DNA from: Thermovorax subterraneus
GTDB taxonomy: Bacteria; Bacillota; Thermosediminibacteria; Thermosediminibacterales; Thermosediminibacteraceae
Assembly (NCBI GenBank): GCA_021608145.1
Contig: JAKIHM010000002.1
Location: 1 to 64,000 of the forward strand
Reading direction: 5' to 3'
DNA: 64,000 bases
Positions 37,047 through 45,594 of the stretch are shown here, in pieces. Made by a program: the position numbers and the translations under genes. The notes beneath the pieces were generated by a model. That model saw only the letters and a list, made by a program, of their open reading frames with translations. It did no database searches and was not told the DNA's origin. How positions within the stretch are numbered: the first letter of the stretch is position 1; each line of letters opens with the position of its first letter.

Positions 37047-38300
37047 ATGAAAATAGTCGGTGTCATTGCTGAATACAATCCCTTTCACAAAGGCCATCTA
37101 TATCACCTGAGCAAAATACGTTCCGATTTTAAACCTGACGGAATCTTGTGTGTCATGAGCGGCAACTTTGTTCAAAGAGGAGAACCTGCAATTTTCGACA
37201 AATGGGCCAGAGCTAAAATGGCCCTCGGGGGTGGAGCCGACCTAGTTTTCGAGATACCCACCTGTTTTGCCTCATCAACGGCAGAAGTATTTGCAGAAGC
37301 TTCTGTGAAACTACTAAATTCTACCGGTCTTGTGAATTATTTGAGTTTCGGAATTGAGGAGTATAAAATAGAAGAGCTCGATATTATCTCCGATATTCTT
37401 TACCAAGAACCCGCTGCTTTTAAAAGTTTAATAAAGAATTATTTAAAAGAAGGGCTTTCATTCCCATCCGCCAGAGAGAAGGCTCTGATAGAACTTTTTT
37501 CCAGTAGAATTCCCGAAAATGAGCTAAAGCACATATCGGACTTGCTAAAAAAGCCTAATTTTATCCTTGCAGTCGAATACGTTAAGGCCATTAAAAGATA
37601 CAATATGAACATAGAAATATTGCCGATTAAAAGAGAAGGTGCTGGATACCATGAAAAAGATTTTAATAAGAAATACCCAAGTGCCAGCGCCATAAGAGAA
37701 TTTCTCAAAAAAAGTCACGATGTAGAAATTTACGATTTTCTTTCTTCAGCAATTCCCGATCACTGTGTAGAAATAATAAAAAACGAGATCGACAAAGGAA
37801 AGGGTCCCGTTTTTTTGGAGAACTTCGAACTTTTGCTTTTAGGCATATTACGAAGGAGCCTTAAGGAAGAGCTATCGTCTTTTTTCGATATAAATGAAGG
37901 CTTAGAAAATCGCATAAAAAAGGCTGCCAAAAAAGCCTCTAGCCTTAATGAATTGATAGGGGCAATAAAATCCAAAAGATATCCCGAGACCAGAGTCCAG
38001 AGAATTCTGATCCATATCCTACTAAACATAGAAAAAGAATTGGTTTCAAGCAAAACGCCGCTTTACCTACGGGTTTTGGGATTTTCCAAAAGAGGTCTTG
38101 AAATTTTACGGGAAATCAAAAAGCAAAGCGAGTTGCCCGTAATAACCCGAGCTGCCGAACACAAAAAATTACCGGGTATTGCCCGGCGAATGTTCGAAAT
38201 CGACTTATTAGCTTCTGACATATACTCTCTTGCCATGCCATCAAAAAATAACAGGCAAGGAGGGCGCGATTTTAAAATGGAAGTAATTCGGCAGTTATAA
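37047..38300 (+). CDS. tmcAL: tRNA(Met) cytidine acetate ligase TmcAL
   Basis: TmcAL (YlbM) activates acetate with ATP to acetylate C34 of elongator tRNA-Met. The nucleotidyltransferase motif GVIAEYNPFHKGHLYHL and MSGNFVQRGEPAIFDKWARA are diagnostic. Length 417 is standard. CGGGAGGT precedes the ATG. It converges on the ylbL-like gene, overlapping it by 6 bp. Acetate from the adjacent pta-ackA pathway would be its substrate. Confidence 0.94.
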   Translation: MKIVGVIAEYNPFHKGHLYHLSKIRSDFKPDGILCVMSGNFVQRGEPAIFDKWARAKMALGGGADLVFEIPTCFASSTAEVFAEASVKLLNSTGLVNYLSFGIEEYKIEELDIISDILYQEPAAFKSLIKNYLKEGLSFPSAREKALIELFSSRIPENELKHISDLLKKPNFILAVEYVKAIKRYNMNIEILPIKREGAGYHEKDFNKKYPSASAIREFLKKSHDVEIYDFLSSAIPDHCVEIIKNEIDKGKGPVFLENFELLLLGILRRSLKEELSSFFDINEGLENRIKKAAKKASSLNELIGAIKSKRYPETRVQRILIHILLNIEKELVSSKTPLYLRVLGFSKRGLEILREIKKQSELPVITRAAEHKKLPGIARRMFEIDLLASDIYSLAMPSKNNRQGGRDFKMEVIRQL

Positions 38301-39299
38301 ATTCTCAAGATAATCCAAAACATCTTCCAAGGTCTTTACGGGAACCAATTTTATGCCAAGATTACCAGCCACTCGCCTTGCTTCTTCGGCATTATTTTCT
38401 GGCACAAAAAATATCTCTGCCCCATCTCTTTTTGCAGCAGCAACCTTTTGCACCACACCGCCGATTTCCCCTACTCTCTCATCAAGGCTTATGGTGCCAG
38501 TTCCGGCAATCTTTTTGCCTTTAGTCAAATCTCCAGGCGTTAACTGATTTAAGATCTCTAAAGTAAACATCACACCTGCGGAAGGGCCGCCTATATCGCC
38601 CGTATTAATCTTTATATCTAGCGGGAGGATAGGTTTCCAATCTAAAGTCGTTATAAAAACTCCTATTATGGGCTTACCTTTTTCGGTCTTGCTTTCGATA
38701 GTTGGAACTTCCAGTGACAATTTCCTTCCTTTTCTTACGATTTCCAGGTTCACCTTCTCGCCTATTTTGTGTTTGGTAACTAAATTAATCACTTCCTCGG
38801 CAAGGTTCACCTTAACGCCGTCCACAGCAGTAATTATGTCATCCGGCAATAAAAGACCTTTTGCAGGGCTGTCTTCCATCACTTCTACAACTCTTGCTCC
38901 TTTCCCCAAAATCTCAGGTTTATATCCTGCTCGTTTTAAAGCTACAATTTCCGCTATTTTCTGGCTTTCTTCCATCCATTGTTTCATATAATCCATGTAT
39001 TTTTTCATGTCCATACCCGGAGGAATAACCTTTTCTCTTTTTTCGATGTTGACATAAGGATGAAATGCCGCATAAAAAGCTAGAGGTATGTTCAAAGGCC
39101 TTGTTGACACCGTAGTCAGCAGGAAGGCCCCTTTTTCATTTTTCTCACCCTGTTCTACCTCTATAATTTCTTTTAAATCGACTGTCACTCCGGGAGCTAC
39201 AAGGGTATAATTATTCGCTATGTAAAAATTTATCGCAAGAAGCACTAGAGCAACTGCGATAAGCAAAAAACGCCTTTTCAAAAAAAAATCTCGCTTCAT
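38295..39299 (-). CDS. YlbL/SepM-like PDZ and Lon-type membrane protease
   Basis: About 334 residues: an N-terminal membrane anchor (RFLLIAVALVLLAINFYIA), a PDZ domain (VVEVMEDSPAKGLLLPDDIIT), then a Lon-like domain with catalytic serine in GDIGGPSAGVMFTLEILNQL and lysine in VVQKVAAAKRDGA. The start at 39299 overlaps the stop of the patatin gene (ATGA). YlbL in Bacillus takes part in the DNA-damage response by cleaving a division inhibitor. Confidence 0.9.
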   Translation of the reverse strand: MKRDFFLKRRFLLIAVALVLLAINFYIANNYTLVAPGVTVDLKEIIEVEQGEKNEKGAFLLTTVSTRPLNIPLAFYAAFHPYVNIEKREKVIPPGMDMKKYMDYMKQWMEESQKIAEIVALKRAGYKPEILGKGARVVEVMEDSPAKGLLLPDDIITAVDGVKVNLAEEVINLVTKHKIGEKVNLEIVRKGRKLSLEVPTIESKTEKGKPIIGVFITTLDWKPILPLDIKINTGDIGGPSAGVMFTLEILNQLTPGDLTKGKKIAGTGTISLDERVGEIGGVVQKVAAAKRDGAEIFFVPENNAEEARRVAGNLGIKLVPVKTLEDVLDYLENL

Positions 39300-40093
39300 C
39301 TTTTTTCGCCCTTTCTTCCTAAAATCGTTAGTATCTCCGGCATAACAGCTTCGGTTGCCCGCATTCCTTCGCGAATGCATTTTTCCGGCTCGCTGAAGGC
39401 AAGGGGGTTCACGCTTTCTAAATTCGGAGTTATTAGAACATCACAGTCATATTTTTTCAAAATTTGGATTTCCCTTTCCATAACTTCGAATGTATGGAAA
39501 ATAATACCATATATATTGCTCAGCGAAGTTCCTGAGCTAAAACCTAATTCAACCCCTATTACCACATCAGCTCCCATTTCGCGCGCCGCACGGCCCGGGA
39601 CCCTTTCAAGAACACCTCCATCTACTAAAACCATCCCATCCGCCATCACAGGGCAAAAAATACCGGGGATGGCTATACTCGCCCTGACGGCCAGAGCTAC
39701 ATTTCCTTCTTTTAGCAAGACCAGTCTTTTGGACTTCAGGTCGGTAGCCACCACACCCAGTGGTATATTTAGTTCGTCAAAATTCCTATTTTTTGTAAGC
39801 AGTCTCAACATCTCTTCTATTTTATTTCCCGCAATTAATCCGAGCCTTGGAAAAGTGATATCAACAAAATGCCTTCTTTTAATATGATAAGCCAAAGATT
39901 CGATATAATTCACCTTCACTCCCGAAGCATAAAGGGCCCCTATTAAGCTGCCTATGCTGGAACCCGTAATGATATCGATGGGAATCCTATGTTTTTCCAG
40001 AACCTTTATAACACCTATGTGTGCATATCCTTTAGCAGCCCCGGAACCCAGTGCAAGACCTACCTTAGGCCTTCTCTCCAACTCCTTCCTCAT
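39296..40093 (-). CDS. patatin-like phospholipase (RssA/YlbK family)
   Basis: 265 residues with the oxyanion hole LALGSGAAKGYAHIG, nucleophile elbow GSSIGSLIGALYASG, and catalytic aspartate DGGVLERVPGRAAREMGAD. A serine hydrolase of the patatin family; substrate unknown. The start ATG directly follows GAAGGG, so a TTG four codons in is a possible alternative. It is coupled to the ylbL-like gene. Confidence 0.88.
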   Translation of the reverse strand: MRKELERRPKVGLALGSGAAKGYAHIGVIKVLEKHRIPIDIITGSSIGSLIGALYASGVKVNYIESLAYHIKRRHFVDITFPRLGLIAGNKIEEMLRLLTKNRNFDELNIPLGVVATDLKSKRLVLLKEGNVALAVRASIAIPGIFCPVMADGMVLVDGGVLERVPGRAAREMGADVVIGVELGFSSGTSLSNIYGIIFHTFEVMEREIQILKKYDCDVLITPNLESVNPLAFSEPEKCIREGMRATEAVMPEILTILGRKGEKR

Positions 40094-40174
40094 CCCTTCT
40101 TTTAAAGAATATGTGCGTCTTTCCGAAAATATATATTAAATAGATTGTGAAGAAACTTATTAGGAGGCCTAAAA

Positions 40175-41434
40175 ATGAGATTAAGAATTCCAAAAAGTAA
40201 AGTAGCTAAGTTGAGTCAGATGATCCTTCCTGCCGTTGCAGTCATGATAACAATTGCCATAATTCGCTTCCCTCAAGAGGCTTTTCAAGCGGCTTTCGAA
40301 GGATTAGACGTGTGGTTCAATATCGTTCTTCCGGCCCTGCTCCCCTTTTTTATAGGCTCTCAGTTGCTCATGGGGCTAGGGGTTGTCCATTTTATGGGAG
40401 TTCTCCTTGAACCTCTAATGCGGCCCCTTTTCAATGTCCCCGGCGCAGGTTCTTTCGTCATGGCCATGGGACTCGCAAGCGGCTATCCTCTAGGGGCGAT
40501 GCTTACAGCAAAACTTGTAAAAAGGCGGCTTTGCAATGCTCGGGAAGCCGAGCGTCTGGTATCATTCAGCAATACTGCTGATCCTCTTTTTATGGTTGGA
40601 GCAGTAGCAGTGGGGATGTTCAAGGACGTCCGCGTAGGGTCGGTCATAGCCTTATCCCATTACATTTCAGCATTCCTCGTAGGTATCATAATGCGCTTTT
40701 ATTCCCCGAAATCAGAAAAAACTCCACAGATGGCATCCGAAAGAAAAAGCGAAAGTATAATGTTGAAGGCCACCCGAGAGCTTTTGAGGGCCCGTAAAGA
40801 AGATGCAAGACCCTTGGGCCAACTTTTGGGCGATTGTATTAAGGATTCTATAAATTCCCTATTGCTCATCCTCGGTTTTATCATCCTCTTTTCTGTCGTT
40901 ATCAGAATAATAACGGTTGCCGGGTTTGTAAACATGCTAGTTCCGGCAATTAACGTATTGTTGAAGTTCTTCAGCCTTGATGAAAATTTATCTCCTGCTA
41001 TAATCAGCGGTATTTTTGAAATAACTTTGGGGACCAAACTCGCAAGTTCTGCCGACGCCCCTTTTATTCAAAGAGTCATTGTCGCTAGCGCCATAATAGC
41101 CTGGAGTGGTATATCGGTACACTTCCAAGTAATGAGCATGTTGAGCAACACCGATGTGAAAATCTTCCCTTACATAATGGCAAGAGCCTTACACGCTCTT
41201 TTAGCCGGCTTTGTAACTTACATCATTATGGCAATTCCCATTGAAGGTTTCGTCTCGTGGTCCATGCCCGTCTTCGCCATAGCCCCTGCAAGAAATTCTG
41301 AAAGCTGGCTGAACATTTTAGCCGTTTCAAGCCAGGTATTTATGTCCCTCTTTAGCTTGTTTGTTTTATTCTCAATAATACTTTATCTCGTTAAAGGTTT
41401 TGAAATAATAACGTTTAAGGTCATAAAAAAATAG
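40175..41434 (+). CDS. ylbJ: YlbJ sporulation integral membrane protein
   Basis: 419 residues with about eight to ten hydrophobic segments and the nucleoside-recognition-domain pattern (LPALLPFFIGSQLLMGLGVV, GLASGYPLGAMLTAKL, SFSNTADPLFMVGAVAVGMF). YlbJ is a spore-cortex/lipid-related sporulation protein of unknown transport substrate. AGGAGG precedes the ATG. It is divergent from the patatin gene. Confidence 0.9.
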   Translation: MRLRIPKSKVAKLSQMILPAVAVMITIAIIRFPQEAFQAAFEGLDVWFNIVLPALLPFFIGSQLLMGLGVVHFMGVLLEPLMRPLFNVPGAGSFVMAMGLASGYPLGAMLTAKLVKRRLCNAREAERLVSFSNTADPLFMVGAVAVGMFKDVRVGSVIALSHYISAFLVGIIMRFYSPKSEKTPQMASERKSESIMLKATRELLRARKEDARPLGQLLGDCIKDSINSLLLILGFIILFSVVIRIITVAGFVNMLVPAINVLLKFFSLDENLSPAIISGIFEITLGTKLASSADAPFIQRVIVASAIIAWSGISVHFQVMSMLSNTDVKIFPYIMARALHALLAGFVTYIIMAIPIEGFVSWSMPVFAIAPARNSESWLNILAVSSQVFMSLFSLFVLFSIILYLVKGFEIITFKVIKK

Positions 41435-41436
41435 AC

Positions 41437-41883
41437 TCAGATCTTTTGATTTAACTCTTCCCGTCCCTCTCTGACTGAAGTTAAAATTTTCTCGAGGTAC
41501 TTTTCCAGCTGCGCCAGCACTTCGTCGGCATATTTGTTCGCTCCCACCCTTATTTCTCTTGCTGCCTTTTTAGAAGCAGCTAAAATTTCCTCCGACTTTT
41601 CGCGAGCTATCTTGACTATCTCGTTTTGATCTACCATCTTCTCAATATGCTCTTTTGCTTCCTTTATTATCATCTCTCCCTCTTTTTGAGCTTCAACCAA
41701 GATTCGCTGCCTTTCTTCAACAATTTTTTTTGCCTTTTTTATGTCTTCAGGCAACGCTTTTACCATCTCGTCCAACAAAGTTAAAATTTTTTCCTGGTCT
41801 ATTATCACCTTGTTTGAAAAGGGGATTCTTGAACCTTCGTTTATCAGATTTTGCAATCTTTCTATGTAATCGTAAAAATCCAT
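41437..41883 (-). CDS. coiled-coil protein, F0 subunit b/V-ATPase H-like
   Basis: 148 charged residues, mostly predicted helix or coiled coil (AKKIVEERQRILVEAQKEGE, IAREKSEEILAASKKAAREI). Homologues next to coaD in Firmicutes are annotated as ATPase or DivIVA-like, but no catalytic motif is visible. Function unknown. GGAGGG precedes the ATG. It follows coaD by 25 bp on the same strand. Confidence 0.8.
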   Translation of the reverse strand: MDFYDYIERLQNLINEGSRIPFSNKVIIDQEKILTLLDEMVKALPEDIKKAKKIVEERQRILVEAQKEGEMIIKEAKEHIEKMVDQNEIVKIAREKSEEILAASKKAAREIRVGANKYADEVLAQLEKYLEKILTSVREGREELNQKI

Positions 41884-41908
41884 CAGCCCAACCCTCCAAA
41901 AGAAATAA

Positions 41909-42394
41909 TTAACCTTTTCTTGTAAACTTTTCCCTTAATTTTTCCTCTACTGCAGGGGGCACTAGGTCTTTTACACATCCTCCGAAGCTTGCAACTTCCC
42001 TCACTATGCTCGAACTCAGAAAAGAATATTTCGTATTTGTCATAATGAAGACAGTTTCTATATCTTTATAAAGTTTCTTGTTCATCAAAGCCATTTGTAG
42101 TTCGTACTCAAAATCAGAAACCGCCCTCAATCCCTTTATTATAATTTTAGCATTTCTCTTTCGGGCAAAATCCACGAGCAAGCCGCTAAAATGATCCACT
42201 TCCACATTGTCCAGGTGACTTACCGCATCCTTTATCATTTCTATTCGTTCTTCTACCGTGAATAGTGATTTTTTGTTCGGGTTTTTTAAAACAGCGACTA
42301 TGAGCCGGTCAAAAATCTTTGAACCTCTCTCGATAATATCTAGATGGCCGTTAGTGATGGGGTCAAAACTCCCAGGATATATGGCAACGGACAT
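41909..42394 (-). CDS. coaD: phosphopantetheine adenylyltransferase
   Basis: CoaD makes dephospho-CoA. [18 protein letters not shown] contains the (T/N)GHxD nucleotidyltransferase motif, and [18 protein letters not shown] the ISSS-like loop. Length 161 is standard. It starts one base after the rsmD stop region, the usual rsmD-coaD pair. Confidence 0.98.
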   Translation of the reverse strand: MSVAIYPGSFDPITNGHLDIIERGSKIFDRLIVAVLKNPNKKSLFTVEERIEMIKDAVSHLDNVEVDHFSGLLVDFARKRNAKIIIKGLRAVSDFEYELQMALMNKKLYKDIETVFIMTNTKYSFLSSSIVREVASFGGCVKDLVPPAVEEKLREKFTRKG

Positions 42395-42395
42395 T

Positions 42396-42950
42396 TTACT
42401 TCACTCCTGTAAAAAAAGATAACTTTGTAATGCCATACTTTTTTTCTTTGTAACATGTCAATTCACGTGGTACCTTTATAATCTCCGATACCGAATGCTG
42501 AACAACTATAATAAAATCCGGCCTTAAAAGTTTTGAGTAGGATAAAATTTCCAGACAATTAGACGCATATCCCTTGTTATAAGGAGGGTCTAGAAAGATT
42601 ATATCATACATCGCATTTATACTTTCGAGTTTTCTCATTCCCTTTAAAAAATCGGATTTTATTATCATGCCTTTTTCAGAAATTCCCAAGTTATTTAGGT
42701 TTTCTTTTATCACCCTGCATGCAAAACCGCTCTTTTCAATAAAGGCCGCTTTTTCCGCTCCACGGCTTAAAGCCTCTATTCCAACGCTTCCTGTGCCGGC
42801 AAAAATATCTAAAAAGCTGCAGTTTAATATTCTTTCACCCAAAATGTTGAAAAGAGATTCCCTCACAATATCGGATGTTGGCCTTGTTTTTTCTCCGGGA
42901 AGGGATTTAATCCTCCTTCCCCTAAACATTCCACCTGTTATCCTCATCAT
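42396..42950 (-). CDS. rsmD: 16S rRNA (guanine-966-N2)-methyltransferase RsmD
   Basis: SAM-binding [20 protein letters not shown] and catalytic [13 protein letters not shown] are visible, with the N-terminal [20 protein letters not shown] typical of RsmD. Length is about 184. Two adjacent ATGs (42950 and 42947) are possible starts. Confidence 0.96.
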   Translation of the reverse strand: MMRITGGMFRGRRIKSLPGEKTRPTSDIVRESLFNILGERILNCSFLDIFAGTGSVGIEALSRGAEKAAFIEKSGFACRVIKENLNNLGISEKGMIIKSDFLKGMRKLESINAMYDIIFLDPPYNKGYASNCLEILSYSKLLRPDFIIVVQHSVSEIIKVPRELTCYKEKKYGITKLSFFTGVK

Positions 42951-43102
42951 TATAATTTTCACCCTTTAATAGGCCTAGTATTATTCTAACATATTCATCG
43001 GTTATTTCAATAAAATACGTATAAAACAGTTAAAAAATGATAAAAATATAATTGAAAAATAAAATCCCCATAAGCTCTTCCTCCGGTTTCTCCTCTCCCA
43101 GC

Positions 43103-43136
43103 GCCGGCGCAAAAAGCGCCGGCATCAAATTTTGAT
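43103..43136. repeat. GC-rich perfect hairpin followed by a small palindrome
   Basis: GCCGGCGC and GCGCCGGC form an 8-bp stem with a five-A loop (43103-43123). ATCAAATTTTGAT follows directly. There is no U-tract on either side. It lies in the 240-bp gap between rsmD and the SASP gene, where no other gene is seen. Confidence 0.6.
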
Positions 43137-43147
43137 TTTAGAACACA

Positions 43148-43188
43148 CAAAGAAAGAACAGACTCTATTTTCATAGAGCCTGTTCTTT
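43148..43188 (-). terminator. intrinsic terminator after the SASP gene
   Basis: On the minus strand AAAGAACAG-x-CTCTA pairs with TAGAG-x-CTGTTCTTT (43153-43188), one mismatch, followed by TCTTTGTG. It lies 13 bp past the stop. Confidence 0.75.
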
Positions 43189-43200
43189 ACTTATATTATT

Positions 43201-43425
43201 TTAGTGAGTGGTCTGTCCACCACTTATTCGCTTTTCATAATCCTCAATCATCTTGCGCACCATGTGACCGCCGACAGCACCGCAATCCCTAGCCGAGTAG
43301 TTGCCCCAGTATCCATCGGGAGGAGCGGTAATTCCAACTTCGCGTGCGACTTCGGCTTTGAATTGTTCCATTGCCTTATAAGCTTCGGGAACCACGAGTT
43401 TATTTCTCTTTTGTCCAAGACCCAT
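43201..43425 (-). CDS. alpha/beta-type small acid-soluble spore protein
   Basis: 74 residues with KAEVAREVGI, containing the E-V site cut by germination protease, and GYWGNYSARDCGAVGGHMVRKMI, the DNA-binding SASP motif. It coats spore DNA and protects it. The start at 43425 has AAAGGAGGTGATT upstream. It is transcribed alone. Confidence 0.95.
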   Translation of the reverse strand: MGLGQKRNKLVVPEAYKAMEQFKAEVAREVGITAPPDGYWGNYSARDCGAVGGHMVRKMIEDYEKRISGGQTTH

Positions 43426-43551
43426 CTTAATCACCTCCTTTGTCTTTCTACTCTTAATATAACCTGAGTAAAAGTCCAAAATACTAGAACTATCTGCCTG
43501 AAAAACCAGCACATGTATAAATAAATTACTTATTTTTCTAATTATTATTTT

Positions 43552-45582
43552 TTAAATTATTTTTAATTTTTCTTCTATCGCTTTTCGAATCCCTGCAAAT
43601 TCAGAAGTCGATAGCAAATCCCTGTCTATTATTTCGGCCGCCAGAGATTTTGTGGTTTCCAGAATCCGAATGTCTCTAATGAGAGGGACAAACTTGAATT
43701 CCGGCAGGCCATGCTGCCTAATGCCGAGGAATTCGCCGGGTCCCCTTATTTCCAGGTCTTTCTGAGCTATTTCAAAACCATTATGACTCTTCATCATGAA
43801 GTTTAGTCTTGCCCTTACGTTTCTGTCCTTAGAACCGGTTATGAAAATGCAGTACGATTTAAGATTGCTTCTCCCCACCCTGCCTCGAAGCTGATGGAGT
43901 TGTGCAAGGCCAAAGCGTTCCGCATTTTCAACTACCATAACAGTAGCCGAAGGCACATCCACCCCTACTTCTATAACTGTTGTGGCCACCAAAACGTCAA
44001 TTCGCCTGGCGCAGAAGTCCTTCATAACGTTGTCTTTTTCCTCGGCCTTCATTTTTCCGTGCAAAACACCTATATTAAGGTGGGGGAACTTTTCTGCCAA
44101 TTCCCTGCCAATTTCATCTACGCTTGCAAGTCCCAATTCGCTTTCCTCCACTGCCGGGCATACCACATAGGCCTGATGGCCTTTTTTAACTTCCGCTTCA
44201 ACGAACTTGTACACTTTATGCCTCATGCTATCATCTACCACAAAAGTTTCCACCTTTTGACGGCCTTCCGGCATGGTATCTATTATTGAAATATCCAAAT
44301 CCGAATAAATGGTAAGCGCCAGCGTCCTTGGAATTGGAGTGGCGCTCATTACAATGACGTCCGGGTAATGCCCCTTCTTAACCAAAGACTCCCTCTGCCT
44401 CACACCGAAACGGTGCTGTTCGTCGGTTATTACCATCCCCAGTCGATTAAATTTTATGTCGTCCTGGATGATGGCATGGGTTCCCACAATAATCTTTACG
44501 GAACCGTTTTCGAGTCCTTCCAAAACTCTCTTTTTTTCCGACTTAGGCATGTCCCCTTTTAAAACTTCCACCCTTATTCCCAGGGGTTCTAAATATCTCT
44601 TCAACGTGGTAGCGTGTTGTATTGCGAGGATTTCCGTCGGCACCATAAAAGCACCCTGGTAGCCGTTTTTTGCTGCAAGATAAAGGGCTATGGTCGCAAC
44701 AACAGTTTTGCCCGAGCCTACATCCCCCTGGATTAGGCGGTTCATTACGCGTTCGCTTTGCAAATCCGAAATTATATCCATCACAACTTTTTCCTGGCCT
44801 TTGGTCAGGGAAAAAGGCAGGTTTTTCAAAAACGGCGTTATATCAAAATCCACGTATTTATTTTTTCTTTTTTCGCCCATTATATGCCTTTTTGTTACCA
44901 TCATGGCAAGCTGAAAGACCAGGAGTTCCTCGAAGGCCAATCTTTCTTGAGCTCGCCTTAGTTCTTCCCAGCTTTCCGGAAAATGGATATTTTTCAGTGC
45001 GTGCAATTTCGGCATAAGTTTATACTTCTTCAAAATGCTCAAAGGCAAAACTTCTTCTATTTTCAAATCCTCCTGGAAGACATTTTTTACTATTTTCCTT
45101 AGAATTTTTTGTGTAAGACCTCTTGTCAAGGGATATACCGGACATATTTTCGTATAGTCCAAGCTTTCGATTTCATCGAACCTCTGCCACTCGGGGTTTG
45201 TAATTTCGTACTCCCCAAAATTTTTCTTAATTTTTCCGACCAAAATAAGCTTGTCTCCGGGTTTGAAGGTATCCTTCATGTACGGTTGATTAAAAAAAAC
45301 GGCAAAGCCTTTTCGCTTGCCATCGGTCACGGGTATTTTTACTATTTTCATTCTCGAGCGGGTGGCCACCTCATGACCCTTTTCCGTAACTATACAGGGG
45401 AAAGCAGATAAGTTTTCTCTGCCAATCCCTTGCTCAAAATTTAGCGGTGTAAGGTCCAGATAGCGCCTCGGCAACAAATAAAGAAGGTCAAAAACCGTAT
45501 TAACGCCGAGAGAGCGAAGCAGTTTTGCCCTGGAAGGTCCTACTCCTTTTATGTATTGGACCTCTTTTGTTAAATCCAACAT
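43552..45582 (-). CDS. recG: ATP-dependent DNA helicase RecG
   Basis: RecG remodels stalled forks. The N-terminal wedge/OB domain begins VQYIKGVGPSRAKLLRSLGV. Helicase motifs are IQGDVGSGKTVVA, ITDEQHRFGVRQR, VMSATPIPRTLAL and LHQLRGRVGRS. Length 676 is normal. The ATG at 45582 has GAGG upstream. It lies 12 bp after the FakA-like gene. Confidence 0.98.
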   Translation of the reverse strand: MLDLTKEVQYIKGVGPSRAKLLRSLGVNTVFDLLYLLPRRYLDLTPLNFEQGIGRENLSAFPCIVTEKGHEVATRSRMKIVKIPVTDGKRKGFAVFFNQPYMKDTFKPGDKLILVGKIKKNFGEYEITNPEWQRFDEIESLDYTKICPVYPLTRGLTQKILRKIVKNVFQEDLKIEEVLPLSILKKYKLMPKLHALKNIHFPESWEELRRAQERLAFEELLVFQLAMMVTKRHIMGEKRKNKYVDFDITPFLKNLPFSLTKGQEKVVMDIISDLQSERVMNRLIQGDVGSGKTVVATIALYLAAKNGYQGAFMVPTEILAIQHATTLKRYLEPLGIRVEVLKGDMPKSEKKRVLEGLENGSVKIIVGTHAIIQDDIKFNRLGMVITDEQHRFGVRQRESLVKKGHYPDVIVMSATPIPRTLALTIYSDLDISIIDTMPEGRQKVETFVVDDSMRHKVYKFVEAEVKKGHQAYVVCPAVEESELGLASVDEIGRELAEKFPHLNIGVLHGKMKAEEKDNVMKDFCARRIDVLVATTVIEVGVDVPSATVMVVENAERFGLAQLHQLRGRVGRSNLKSYCIFITGSKDRNVRARLNFMMKSHNGFEIAQKDLEIRGPGEFLGIRQHGLPEFKFVPLIRDIRILETTKSLAAEIIDRDLLSTSEFAGIRKAIEEKLKII

Positions 45583-45594
45583 CCTCACCTCTGA

